Shown in pieces: positions 27,602 through 38,525 of a DNA stretch of 64,000 nucleotides. Positions within the stretch are counted from its first letter, which is position 1, and each line of letters opens with the position of its first letter. The stretch is taken from the NCBI GenBank assembly GCA_009760855.2, contig WPIO01000052.1, positions 1,698,501 to 1,762,500 on the forward strand. The letters run 5' to 3'. This DNA is from Cristatella mucedo (Eukaryota; Bryozoa; Phylactolaemata; Cristatellidae). Both the position numbers and the translations under genes were made by a program. The notes beneath the pieces are model-generated. The model searched no databases. It saw only the letters and a list, made by a program, of their open reading frames with translations, and had not been told where the DNA came from.

Positions 27602-27754
27602 ATAAATAAATAAATAATTTGCACAGCGCCTTAAGATAACTTAATCTTTATTCAGGCGCTTTACATATGCTTCGGGGCTAGAGCACATGACCTCGGCCAT
27701 CAAATGCATTCACCTTGACCTTGGTTGGGGCGAGCACCTCAACCGTAAGCCTAG
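27602..27754 (-). mobile_element. SINE2 copy
   Basis: In reverse it shows a head with TAAGGTGCTCGCC-like A-box and GGTCATGTGCTCTAGCCCC-like B-box regions. The hairpin tail is at 27,620-27,665 and an ATTT-type end at 27,602-27,618. Confidence 0.8.
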
Positions 27755-27764
27755 TCTTGCTTCG

Positions 27765-28350
27765 AAAGCGATGCATGTGTTACTTCGCCTACAGATTATT
27801 GCACTGCCTGTGGCTTTAGTCAGCTGGTGCACAACTCAGCAGCTCGTCTGATCTGTAGTCAATGGTGCAGCCACCATATCACGCCTTGTTTATTCCGATC
27901 TTCGCTAGCTCTCTATCAAGCATTTAGTCGACTTCAAGATATTATCTCTAAATTTACGATTAAATTTAATACCAGCTGATTTAGCAGCCTCGTTTGTATA
28001 GCGACAGAAGAGCCTTTAAGGCTATCACCGCCGCTTACAGTGGCGATATTGGATCACCCACCACAGGATTAGAACTCACGACATCGGGACCGAGGTCGTG
28101 AAAAGCAACCGCCTTACCTGATGCGCCATCACGGCTCACCGATCTCTGGCCTATACATCGCTTTACTCGCTGGCACCAGCCTATAAATCTGACCTTTCTC
28201 GTCAATTCTGCTTTCGAATCACTCGGTCCTTGAATTCCAATCGCATCGATGCTCCTCGCAATAATATGAAACCGCTTGGTGTTCGAGCTATCAGTTTTAT
28301 GAACCGAAAGCCCGGATCTCGCTTCTTTCACCACATGTATTGACTCTGCG
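27765..28350 (+). mobile_element. LINE-A C-terminal fragment split by a SINE1
   Basis: The first part (LQLVHNSAARLICSQWCSHHI-like, frameshifted) runs to about 27,965. The second part (the HSLAPAYKSDL, NLKPLGVRAISF and PKARISLL-like region) resumes after the SINE at 28,140. The two halves align with consecutive parts of LINE-A ORF2. Confidence 0.7.
27974..28138 (-). mobile_element. SINE1 copy nested in LINE-A
   Basis: A full-length SINE1 in reverse: AGCTGATTTAGCAGCCTC at its 3' end, then the GATCC core region (here GTGATCCAATA), B box GAGTTCTAATCC and the TGAGCCGTGATGGCGCATCA 5' end. Confidence 0.85.
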
Positions 28351-28474
28351 TCATCAAAGTCTCAGGTAATGAAGCCTTACTTTCTCTCACGTATCCCTTA
28401 ACCTCGGCAAACTTATCTTTTTCGTTGAAGTTGCTTACTTACCTGTGTACGAATCAGTATTCCCTGGTTTGAGG

Positions 28475-28585
28475 CCCACGCGTTAAGGTGCTCACTTTTG
28501 AAGACTGAGGTCATGAGTTCAACCGCTTCGATATATGTGAAGCTCCTGAATAAATTCGGTTCTTTTACGGCGCATTACAAATTAG
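28475..28585 (+). mobile_element. SINE2 copy (degraded)
   Basis: GTTAAGGTGCTCAC, GAGTTCAACC and the tail GTGAAGCTCCTGAATAAA...ACGGCGCATTACAA lie in the family order. Confidence 0.65.
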
Positions 28586-29690
28586 TTACATACTTTTACA
28601 TATACATATATTTATATATAATCGCCACAGATCACACTAGCCATTGACGCTGAGTGTCTTACAGCGTGCTGTTGCATTCTGGCCTAAGCATGATTGATTC
28701 TTATGTAAATTTTACATATTTTTCTAAGCACGATGCCGTCTTGGTTAACCTTTTGCCATTGATTCTCGTACAGCGAGTTGCAAAACGCCGGGATAACAAT
28801 TTATTTCTCCTTGGTACTATGTAAACGACCTTTTATTATTGTTCACAAGTCAAAGCAAATCTTCGATGAGGGTGTTTGAGTAAGGGAAAGCGGTATGAAC
28901 GATGATGTTTCTGTATACTTTTGTGCTGCTCTATGCCTTCGAACGAAACTCAGCTACATCCAAGCGGTAGCAGCTCCACAGCAATGATGATCGCAGATTT
29001 TTCAAGGCTTTATTAGTCAATATAAATCGTTGCTCCCTGCCACGAGATGCCAAGTTCTCAGTGATAATGCAACTTCACATACAGTATATTTGCTGCCCGC
29101 CGCAGTGCATGCTTCATACATTTTTGGCTGAGTGGCCTCGACCTCTGTCTTTGGCAAGCACAGGCCCCGGAGTTCAATTCCGGAATTAAATTATTATAGC
29201 AATTCTCACCTCCCAAAACCAAGCCTGTCCGTTTCAGAATTCTCTTTGGAAAATTTAAGTTCTTTAAAACGTTGCATTCGGAAACCGATACAGCTAAGAC
29301 ACGCTTAAAGCAAATTTGTTTGTTGTTCGACCGTTGTGCCGACGCAATTACGTGCCTATGGTCACCCAAACGACTTCCGATTCATGCTGTCCTCATGTGC
29401 CGAAGCTTAACACATCACGCCGGCTGCGGCTTTAGCTTCACCGACTGTTAGTTACCTTCCTATTAGGTATAATCATGCATTCGCATCATTTCCTTATCGT
29501 CGTCCACATGCATTTCTTGCTGTGGTTGCTATCGCCAGGGTCCGTGATTGGAAACTTCCAAATAAAAGCCGAACCGGAGCCACATCGCCAGAGCCACGCG
29601 ACTGGAAGCCCCGCTTATTTAGTATCCCAATCATTGTGTCCTACAGCCCTACATGATTTATCTCAAGTACTGCTGTAAGTCTCTCTTATT
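28586..29690. other. Mostly unassigned
   Basis: AT-rich. Short frames only. One tRNA-like relic lies inside it (29,124-29,195). Confidence 0.4.
29124..29195 (+). other. tRNA-like relic (class II type D arm, perfect T arm)
   Basis: GGCTGAGTGG resembles a Leu/Ser D arm. CCGGAGTTCAATTCCGG forms a perfect 5-bp T stem with a B-box loop. The acceptor ends do not pair well, so this is a tRNA pseudogene or a SINE head rather than a working tRNA. Confidence 0.4.
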
Positions 29691-30809
29691 GGTCTTCAGG
29701 CCGACTATGATCCCAGCGGCTCATCTTAACGCTTGTATTTGGAATTATCGTTCAATGTTCAATAGACCCCTAATAATACGTGAAATGATTATCGACAATT
29801 GTCTAGATCTGTTCGCTTTGACGGAGACCTGGCTGAAATCGACCAACATCCCGAACATAACCAATGGCGTCCTGACAGGTTTCTCGCCCTATCATATCCA
29901 TGGATCAATCGAACATCAGAGTAACAGTCGTTAGTGTCACACGTTCTTGCCTCAATTTTAAAACGTTTGCGATATCCTCGAAGCAGTCTTTCAAATCTCT
30001 TGCTTTTAGTGCTTCCAACAGCAGCCTGCCAATAGTTGCAGTAATCCAATACCCCTTGGTACCGAGTCTACTTGTATCCTAAATTTCTCTGATCTCATTT
30101 CGACTTCTGGTGTGGGAATCGATCGTTCCTCGACGTAGGTAGTTTTAAAATTCATTTTTACAACTTAACTGACATCTCAAGTGCCGAATTTCATGCTCTG
30201 TCTGGCTCATTTTATCATGTGATACATGTGTATGACCCAACTAACAAGGGTCACACATTCGATTACAGGTTCTCCCAGAAGGGTAAACTATCATCCCATA
30301 TTTTTTTTTTATCGAATTCTGATTATCTGACCACATGAGGATCTCATTCAGTCTACAGGGTATGCACTCATCCGAATCATATGCGAATCGCGAAGCCTCA
30401 ATAGCCTTGAAGTTGTTGCTCTCAGAGCGAAAATATATTTTTCGTCAATGCTGCTTAATACCCCTTTCCGACCACTCATAATTGGTAGAATGCTAAAGAC
30501 GACACTTGCTGACATCCTTTACGAGTGCCCTCGCTCAGATGGTCATCGGTTTACAGTAGACATTTAACTAGGTAGGTCTACTAAGCGACAGCTAGCGAAA
30601 GAAAACAAAAGATAAGGACTGACTGTCCATCGCCAGACATACGAAGATTACTTTAGATCATACTAATAAATCATAGCAAATGCCAAGTTTAACTTCAATA
30701 AAAATATTGCTAAACCACAGATGCACAATTCACAAATGCTGACGTCTAGAATCAAGCATCTCCTTAATAACTCACAGGTTAGTGGTGAGCTAGGTGTGGT
30801 GACCTAGCC

Positions 30810-33110
30810 CAGGGGTGGGCAAACTTTTTGACTCGCGGGCCACAATGGTTTCTAAAATTTGATAGAGGGGTCGGAACATAATAGAAGAATGGTGTGTTCG
30901 TGTGAACTAATATAAATTAAAGGTAAAAACCATTACATGAAAAGATGTGTACTTTAACAGGCAGCTAAACACCATTGTGCTTAGTTTATTGTAAAAATTG
31001 TTTTGAAAATGTATTAATTTAATAAATTTTATAAGTAGTAATAAACTCTCATTCAGTTTCAGTGGGAACAGTGTTGTTGGTCTCCTTTTTTGCAGGTGCA
31101 TCAATGTTTGGCGTCATATTTGTTGTGGCAATTCTCAAGATAGATCCGAGGTGTTGGTAAGTTAACTTGGATCTGAGACGGGCTTTGTTGATGTTCATGA
31201 CGCTGAATGCCTGTTCACACACATAGGTTGAGCCAAACAAGGTCAGTATCTTCTGTGCCACCCTCCGGAGGTTTGGAAACGCGGCTTCGTTAAGTGAAGC
31301 ATATGGGTTGTTCAGCTTAAGAGAGTGGAACTTCTCCTTCAATACAGAGTCAAACTGAAGATCTATCAGTTCCGACTGCAGCTCCTGTGGTGCTGTTTCA
31401 GGGTCCTGTGATAGTGGCCAGGTTACCAGGTGAAGTGACTTTTCAATTTTTTCAAAGTCACTGAAACGACGGCAGAATTCTCCATGCACGTTGTCCAGTG
31501 ATTTGCTATATTTCTGCCCGTTTCGGGTCGCCTTTTTCTGCATGGCTAGTGTGGGGAAATGAGTGACAGATTTGTTTGAAATGTGTCTGGAGAAAAGATT
31601 CAGCTTGGATTTGAAGGCCCTAACATTTGTGTACATGTCGTGCACACACTGATCTTTCTCCTGTAGCTTGGTGTTCAGCTCATTCATGTGCGAAAGTATG
31701 TCCACAGCAAAAGCAAAGTCCCAAAGCCAGTTCTCGTCACTTAGCTTGGGAAATTCGTCGGGTCTCCCCATTAACTCCAAAAATGCAGTGATCTCTTCTT
31801 TCAGCTCCCACACTCTTTGAAAGACTTTGCCCAAACTTAGCCAGGGCACACGAGAGTGGTAAAGTAAGTCCTGGTGATCTGCATCGGTTTCTTCCAGGAA
31901 CGCGAAAAATTGACGATGCTGAAGTCCCCTTGCTCGTATAAAGTTAACAAGTTTTACGACAGGATTCACGACATGATTTAGCTGCAATACAGACTTACAC
32001 AAAACTTCCCGATGAACGATGCAGTAAAGGAAAATAACATCGCGATCAGGATTTTCTTCTTTTACTTTTTCCTGCAGTCTTTTTAGCAGCCCAACGTTTT
32101 TCCCAGTTAAATTTGGCGATCCATCCGTTGGTAACATTGGCAAGTTTACTCCCCATTCTCTTGATGACAGCAGACACCTGGTTATACAAGTACTCTTTCC
32201 TCGTTTGTCCTTTCATGGACTCAATGGTCAAAAATTCCTCTGATCTCAAAACTGTCGCTAATCCCTCGGATAAAAATTAGTAGCTGAGCAGTGTCTTTTT
32301 AAGTCGTTACTTTCATCCAGTGCTAGTGAATAAAACTTCAAGGACTCCACCCTTTTGTTTAATTTGCTGACTATATCTTCGTCAATCAATTCCACAAGGC
32401 GAGTCACAGTTATACGGGATAAACTGATTTTTTTCAAATTTGCCTTTGATCTCCAGACACAAGAGATCTGCTGTCTCAACCTGCATTCTTTTTTAAAATT
32501 CGCCTTCAGAGAAAGACTTACTGGCCTCTGCTAGTTTAAATACCAGCAAACAATTACCACAGTACTCGACTCTTGAATCGCAGTTTGTCGGTGAAAAAGG
32601 TTTTGCTGAGTGTATAAATCAGCCGTCAATCTCTGAGCTGTGGCTGCCCGTTCTTGTGGAGACTGTTGACTCGCGAAGTTAGCATGTTTTGAAGCAAAAT
32701 GACGGCTGATGTTGTATTCTTTAAAAACTGCTACAGTTTCTTGGCATGTCAGACATACAGCTGTTGATCGGACTTCAGTGAAAACATATTTTGTCGTTCA
32801 CTCTTTATTGAATACTCGGCACTCACTGTCTACTTTTCTTTTCTTCGGTCCGCTCATTTTTACTGAAGGGCTGAAAGTACAATGCGACAAAATGAAGAAC
32901 AGAGTAAGCGTAATGCATCACACTCAAGGGTCAATGTCTTCGGGGTGCACCATCTGTTGGGGAAAGATGGGAATTACAGCTAGGTAACATGATTGAGGTG
33001 TCTTTAGAATAAAATTTAATTGAATAATATAACGTGGACGAGTTCGGCGGGCCTGACTGAAAAGCCCAACGGGCGTACATGGCCCGCAGGCCGTCGTTTG
33101 CCCATGCCTG
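30810..33110 (-). mobile_element. Complete hAT-superfamily DNA transposon
   Basis: The ends are CAGGGGTGGGCAAAC (left) and, reverse-complemented, CAGGCATGGGCAAAC (right), matching at 13 of 15 positions. A GCGGGCCA element is nearby in both. It is flanked by perfect 8-bp target-site duplications ACCTAGCC at 30,802-30,809 and 33,111-33,118, the size expected for hAT. Length is 2,301 bp. It encodes a broken transposase on the minus strand. The target lies within the LINE-A reading frame. Confidence 0.96.
31049..32857 (-). pseudogene. hAT transposase pseudogene (BED zinc finger, GTF2IRD2/Charlie-like)
   Basis: The start Met is at 32,855-32,857 and is followed by SGPKKRKVDSECRVFNKE. A TGA then stands where the family usually has tryptophan. 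A BED-type zinc finger follows, with CLTCQE and HFASKH as the Cys and His pairs at 32,640-32,770. Further frames at 32,258-32,479 and 32,046-32,249 (EEFLTIESMKGQTRKEYL) precede the intact 364-codon C-terminal part at 31,049-32,143. That part begins TDGSPNLTGKNVGLL and ends in the hAT dimerisation region (LTLFGSTYVCEQAFSVMN, KARLRSKLT). At least two frameshifts and one or more stops separate the parts, so no functional enzyme is expected. The length and order match transposases related to vertebrate GTF2IRD2-type genes; that comparison is from family knowledge. Confidence 0.9.
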
Positions 33111-33940
33111 ACCTAGCCGATCGCGTCTATAGCTTTTTTGTCAGCAAGATAGACAAGATCTGAGAGTCCATTCATAATCCCATCCTGACTCCTATCCCTC
33201 AATAGCATCAACACAGAGCACATTCCCCTCAATTCTGTGTACTACCACAATGTCTACATTCAAGGAGGCCAAGAGTGACCTCGTCCAGAAATTCATCTTC
33301 CAGTCAAAGAAGATTACTAGTACTCTAATCCCTATTCCCATTGTCCTTCTTCTAAGATGCAGATATCAGCAGCAGCCATGCATAACTAACATAATAAATA
33401 AGTCCTTAGTCTCAGATTCTTTCCCTGCACCTTTCAAAATGGCTACTATCTGGCTACTAATTAAGAAAGCAACACTAGACCGACAGAACTTGAGCAGCTA
33501 CCGCCCAGTCTACCTTCCAGCGTTTACATCGAAGACAATAGAATGAGTTGAGGCAGACCAGCCGAACGTTTACATTAAAACTTCAAATATAGCAAGTAAG
33601 TTCCAGTCCTGATGTTGAGCTAATCACTCCACAGAGTCGGCATTGCTTTGGATGTACACCAAGCTTCAAAGCAATGCAGATTTAGGTAAAGTCTCTCTGC
33701 TTGTTTTGCTTGAGCTTTCGACAGCGTTAGGTACTATTGACCATCAAGTCCTAGTCGAGTGCCTCTAATCTCGCCTGCGTATCACATACATTGCACTGCA
33801 AAGGTTCAGATCCTATCGGAGACTCCAGAGTATTGATGTGAATGGACAAACGTCATCAGAGGAACAACTAGAGTATAGAGATCTTCACAGTTCTGTGCTC
33901 GGTCAGCTTCTTTTCACAGTTTATACTGTCCCTTAGCCGA

Positions 33941-34382
33941 TAATAATAATAATAAAACACTTGATAAAGCACCCTCAGAAAACTCAAAATCTCTTTCTAG
34001 GGGCTTTACATTTGCTTCAAAGGAAACATGATCAAATAGTTTGGTAGCATGCTCTATAAACAACAGGAATAACATGGTTAGGGATGACATGCACAGGGTC
34101 AGCTGCAAGTAAGGTTAGTGACAGCATGCACAGTGGCAGCACCATAAGCACATAAAGGCCAAATCACGGGGACCCATTGAATACTGTGAGTGGTACGATA
34201 CTTAACCGGGTGGGGCAGTAGATCTGATTGGTAGGCTGGAGCCAAAGAATGAGGGGACCTAAAAGTGAGTGACACAATTTTGAAGTCGATGAGTTGTTCG
34301 CCTAGGAGCCAGTGGAGGTCGGCGAGAAGTGGTATGATGTGGCCACTGCGACACTCACGACAGACAAGCTTAGCTGCAGAGT
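33941..34382 (-). mobile_element. LINE-A 3' fragment nested in LINE-A
   Basis: (TAA)n and the tail hairpin at 33,941-34,015 mark its 3' end. It runs through 3' UTR and C-terminal codons (PVKYRTTHS, LVCRECRSGHIIPLLADLHW) to about 34,382. The host frame breaks at LPLAD and resumes at DVIAK. A short duplicated GC(C)GAT at both edges is a likely target duplication. Confidence 0.85.
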
Positions 34383-34430
34383 GCGATGTGATCGCCAAGC
34401 GCTATGTAGGCTTTCACTTCTATGCAGAAC

Positions 34431-35152
34431 TGTCTTTCATGGTGGCTTGCAAAAAAATCAGACAAGGTCCTTAGTTCTGTCTCGGCTAGATTACCGTAAT
34501 TCCTTTTCGGCTGGAGTACCAAAAATAGCAACTAGGTCACTGCAAATGGCTATGAATATGCCTGCAAGGCTAGTTAGCAAGTCCCAGAGGTCTGACCACG
34601 TGTCTCCTTTGCTAAAAGGGCTAGGATGGCTGCCGGTTTATCAAAGTATACAAAGCAAAGTTCGTACCCTGACCCACAAGGCCCACTGCGGCTTGGCTCC
34701 ATACCTAGCGTAACTGCAGCACCAGTTTCAGCCTCCTCGTGCCATAATGCCCTGTAAGGACAATAAATTAACTGTTCCATTCCTGCCCTTAAAGACCGTT
34801 GGCGACAGAATTTTGGTCTGCAGGTCTTAGACTGTGGAAATCACTTCCGCGATTCTCATGCTATACTCAGGCTGCCGACTATGGCACATCCTTTCCAGTC
34901 GTCCTGAGCTGCTACTTCCATGTTGCACACTACCTAAACTGCTCTCATATGCTTCTATCTATTATTCTATCTATTCTATTCTCTCCTGACTCTGCTATGC
35001 TTCCTACTTTTTCATTGTTACGTGAGATGAAGTCTGTTAGCTACCGAGTGTGTACGGAAAACCTCATAGGCTGTGAGTGAGCTCTACAAAATTCTCCTGC
35101 GTAAAACTCTTTGTGGCTTTGTGGAGTTGCAGACGTAGATACATTACATTAA
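34431..35152 (+). mobile_element. LINE-B 3' fragment nested in LINE-A
   Basis: It starts in the LINE-B segment LSFMVACKK, runs through VLSRLDYRNSFSAGVP, LKGLGWLPVYQSIQSKV and HKAHCGLAPYLA to the 3' UTR, and ends ACATTACATTAAATTC as in the other LINE-B copies. LINE-A coding sequence lies on both sides, with about 30 bp missing at the junction. Confidence 0.85.
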
Positions 35153-36007
35153 ATTCCAGTTCTCTCGGCCTTTCAGCGCATCGATTTCTCTAATTACCTT
35201 GCTTCATATACTGTTGGCATCTGCACATGGATGGCAGCAAAACCTTCTCAAATTGAATGACAATAAAACAAAATCAGCAGTCACGGGTAAACCAAGTGTG
35301 ACTCAGAAACTTGAAAGATGGGGCTCAAAACCGGCTATTGGGGCATATTTCCTGCTGCATCTGCATGCAATCTAGACGTCCTGTTCCCAAGCGACCTTCA
35401 CTAGATGACTAGATCAGCACCACAGTCACGTCTGCCTACTTTCAACTACGTAGCACTGCTAAAATTCGGGCTTGCATAAACAGGGATACTACATCGAAAT
35501 TGGCCCATGCATTTGTGACATCCTGTCTCGACTCCTGCAATTCACTGCTTGCTAGTCTACCACATGTGCAGTTAGGTGCTTACAGCTGGTGCAACACCCT
35601 GCAGCTAAACTTGTCTAGCAGGCAGTTGCCACATCACACTGCTTCTCACTGACCTGCACTGCTCCTACTCAAGCAGCATTTTGAATTCAAGGTTCTGTCA
35701 CTCACTTTTAGGTCTCTTCAATATCTGGTTGCAGCCTTCTTAACAGAACTACTCCTCCACCAGGCTAAGCATGGTTCAACCTGCTTTTCTGACTCAAATC
35801 GTTTAGCTCGAAATCCTTTGGAGACCGTGCCTTCAGTTCGTAAGCTGCCAAAGCCTGGAACTCAATTTCACCTGGCTTGACAACACGTAAAAAAAAGCTA
35901 CAAATGCACCTGCTTATCGAAGCATTGTTTGGACCGTGTGATTCTTCCTTGGAATGCTTCTAAGTACTGTCACAGTACACGCTACTACTAACTATATTGT
36001 ATATATA

Positions 36008-36142
36008 GTTCATTTATATAGCGCCCCAAGAGAACTTAATCTCTATTCAGGTGCTTCACATATGCCTTGGGGCTCGAGCCCACGACCTCAGTCAGACCTT
36101 GGTCGGGGCGAGCACCTTAACCGCTAGACCAAACCAGTGCGG
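36008..36142 (-). mobile_element. SINE2 copy nested in a LINE-A 3' UTR
   Basis: A full-length SINE2. In reverse it shows TGGTCTAGCGGTTAAGGTGC (A box), GGGCTCGAGCCCC (B-box region), a short body, then the tail GTGAAGCACCTGAATAGAG...TTGGGGCGCTATATAAATG. The flanks TATTGTATA and CATTGTACA may be an eroded target duplication. Confidence 0.88.
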
Positions 36143-36310
36143 CATTGTACATGTTGACACTGTGTCTGTAACATATAACCACGCCGTGCTTGATGAAACT
36201 GTGCATGCTACCAATAATCATTCGATCGTGATTTCTTGACAGCATATGTAAAGTTCCTAGATAGAGATTCAGTTATTTGAGGGTGCTATACAAATATATT
36301 ATTATTTGAT

Positions 36311-37019
36311 TAATATTATAAGGTTCCATCGATTATTTTCTCTAGAACACTCCAAGGTTCTCGGTCTGAACGACGATGCAAGCGATCCACTTCCGAATAC
36401 ACAATTACAGCAAAGGTGTGAATGCAGCAGCAATTAAGATACACCCAGGATAAAAATTCCTCCCAGCATGGCCACAGTTGTTGTGGCTGCAAATTGGTTA
36501 GGGTAATGAGTTTTTTTTTACAAGACCAGGCACACTGAAGTTATATGAAGCAAGCAAATAAACGTGTTTACTGATGGCCGACAAACAAAAGCACATTATA
36601 TCAGAATATATGCATTTAGTGTCCAGCCACGATTCTGTATGAACTACGTTGCATGGCCCGGCATAAGAGGCCACCAGCTGCTGCCTCCTATCTCATCTGC
36701 TGAAGCCCGTTCCTCAGGGCCTAAATTTTACTGAAAAGGTCGGCTACTGATGCAGGTCAAAAACTTTGCCTAAGCCGCATGTCGATATTGCTCCGTAGTC
36801 GTTCTATAGATTCAAATAAGGCAACTGGCTTGGCCATTGCATTAGCACGAAACAAGAATTCGTCAAAACCTATATCCTTGAAATGACACTGGGCTTAGGA
36901 ACCCAAGCACAATATTTGAGCCTTGAAATCCAACTTGCTTGACCGAAAATAACTTAACTTGAGTGAAGTACCTTTTTAAGTAAAAACAACTTGTGTAAAT
37001 AATACCTCCTTAAGTAAAC
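36311..37019. other. No gene recognised
   Basis: AT-rich, without open frames of note or matched repeats. Confidence 0.4.
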
Positions 37020-37645
37020 GGCACATTGTGTTAAGCAAAGCCGGATTTCGTGCAGATGCAGAGGAGATATGCTGGCCGAGAAAGATTTTGAGGGCTAGGT
37101 TGTCTAATTTCTAAGAAATGGTTTTAGTTCATAAAGAATAAGTTGGTATTATCGTCATTCAATTTTAGAAAGTCTGTTAGAATCGAAGTGTGTCGTACTG
37201 GAAGATAGGTAGGGATCAAAGCATGGGTTCAGCTGTGTGTGATCAGCAAAGAAGTGAAAACCTAGATTATGCCGAGCAATTACATCGGCAAGAGAAAGAG
37301 TACAACTTTGAAAAGTGCACCAAGCACAGAGGTCTAGGGTACCCCATAGTTTAGACGCTCCTCGGGTGACAGTTGTCTGTTTACATCAATGCGCTTGAGT
37401 CTGCCACTGAGATAGAAGCTAAATCATTGCAATGCAGTGCTAGTGATGCCTAGGCGAGATGAGAAGAGCTCTAGTAGGACTTTGTGATAAATAGTATCAC
37501 ACGATCCCGACAAAAAAAAAGCAGAGAGACTCTAGCTGGATCAGCATTTCTGAGAGGTTCACTAATCATCCTCAGCAATGTTGACCCTGTGGGAGTAGTT
37601 AGCTCAAAAACCTGACATTGGAAACTGCTTGGTAGGTTTGAAGTT
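37020..37645 (-). mobile_element. LINE-A reverse-transcriptase fragment (degraded)
   Basis: The minus strand matches the RT region from the SKFQ-like block through the YADD-equivalent segment to the NDD-K block, with many indels. Confidence 0.75.
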
Positions 37646-37984
37646 TAGTTTAAGAAGTTTAGCTTTTCCACCGCTCCTCGCTCTAGTGTTAACTAGATTA
37701 AATAAAAATGTTGCAATGAGAGCAGAAACAAGCATTCAATAAGGAGAGTTAAGCCAGAGTGAATACTTTGCATGGATTTTTGTAACGATGTTTACTTAGC
37801 TTTCCTATTTCATTGATGCAAGCAGTTGATGGTTGCTACTCCAACGGGTGGTCACACACAAATGGTAGGTGCACCCTTTTGCTTCTTACAGTTCAGAATG
37901 TTGAATGACTAGAAGACTGTATCTCCAATAACAATGATTTTTGAGCTTGGCACTGACTTTGAACTGCAGACCGCTTATGAAATA

Positions 37985-38525
37985 GCGGGGATCAGCTGCC
38001 GCTTGTCTGAGCCTCTGCTGATCTCGTCTCGAACTCCAGCAACTCACTATTTGCAGGTCATCTGACCTTTGCAGTAACACGCTTCCAGTTGTTGCACAAT
38101 TCTGCAGCTAGGCATGTCTGTCGTGAACGTTGCAAGTGCCACGTTACACCACTTCTCGCCATGCTGCACAGGCTTTACCCAAGCAGCACATCGACTTCAA
38201 GGTTTTGTCACCCACTTTTAGATACTTTCATTCTCTTGCTTCGGTCCACCGCTTAAGGAGCCCCGAGGCATATGTGAAACGCCTGAATAGAGATCAGGTT
38301 CATACAAATGAATTATATTATTATTATTATTATATTACTTATACGAACTACTTCTCAATTAGGCTAGGCATGGCATCAACCAATCTTCTGACTCGAGTCA
38401 TTTAGCCGTGCCTCTAACCAGCCTAAAATACTTTGGCGACCGTACCTTTAGTTCCCTTGCTCCCAAAGCCCGGAGTTCACTACCAACTGATGTCACGACA
38501 TCCCCCCCCCCCCCCGCGCAACGAC
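37985..38525 (+). mobile_element. LINE-A C-terminal fragment split by a SINE2 tail
   Basis: The plus strand shows LQLLHNSAARHVCRERCKCH-like sequence and KQHIDFKVLSPTFRYFHSL up to about 38,245. It resumes near 38,346 with a KYFGDRTFSSLAPKARSSL-like end. A C-homopolymer at 38,501-38,515 closes it. Confidence 0.75.
38250..38345 (+). mobile_element. SINE2 3' fragment nested in LINE-A
   Basis: A CTTAAGGAGCCCCGAGGCAT body end, the first arm of the tail hairpin (GTGAAACGCCTGAATAGAGAT) and (ATT)n. The second hairpin arm is deleted. Confidence 0.7.

Larger units (their letters stand above)
29695..36310 (+). mobile_element. Long LINE-A copy carrying four nested insertions
   Basis: This is the most complete LINE-A in the window; without its insertions it is about 3 kb. 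The endonuclease N-terminus (SMFNRPLIIREMIIDNCLDL, FALTETWL) is at 29,760-29,840 and degenerate endonuclease blocks run to about 30,360. The linker (MLTSRIKHLLN) leads to the hAT at 30,810-33,110. The reading DLA|DRV spans that site. RT follows at 33,130-33,936 and is interrupted by a minus-strand LINE-A (33,941-34,382). It resumes as VIAKRYVGFHFYAE, is interrupted by LINE-B (34,431-35,152), and continues with a MAANFLKLND-like block and C-terminal domain to about 35,930. The 3' UTR holds a SINE2 (36,008-36,142) and the tail hairpin ends near 36,300. Frameshifts and stops are frequent, so the copy is old and dead. Confidence 0.85.

Noticed and set aside
29695-36310. Reading the RT and endonuclease pieces as a host gene or retrovirus
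   Set aside because: Domain order (APE endonuclease, YADD-type RT, tail with ATT repeats) and truncated copies fit a non-LTR retrotransposon; no LTRs, gag or envelope seen.
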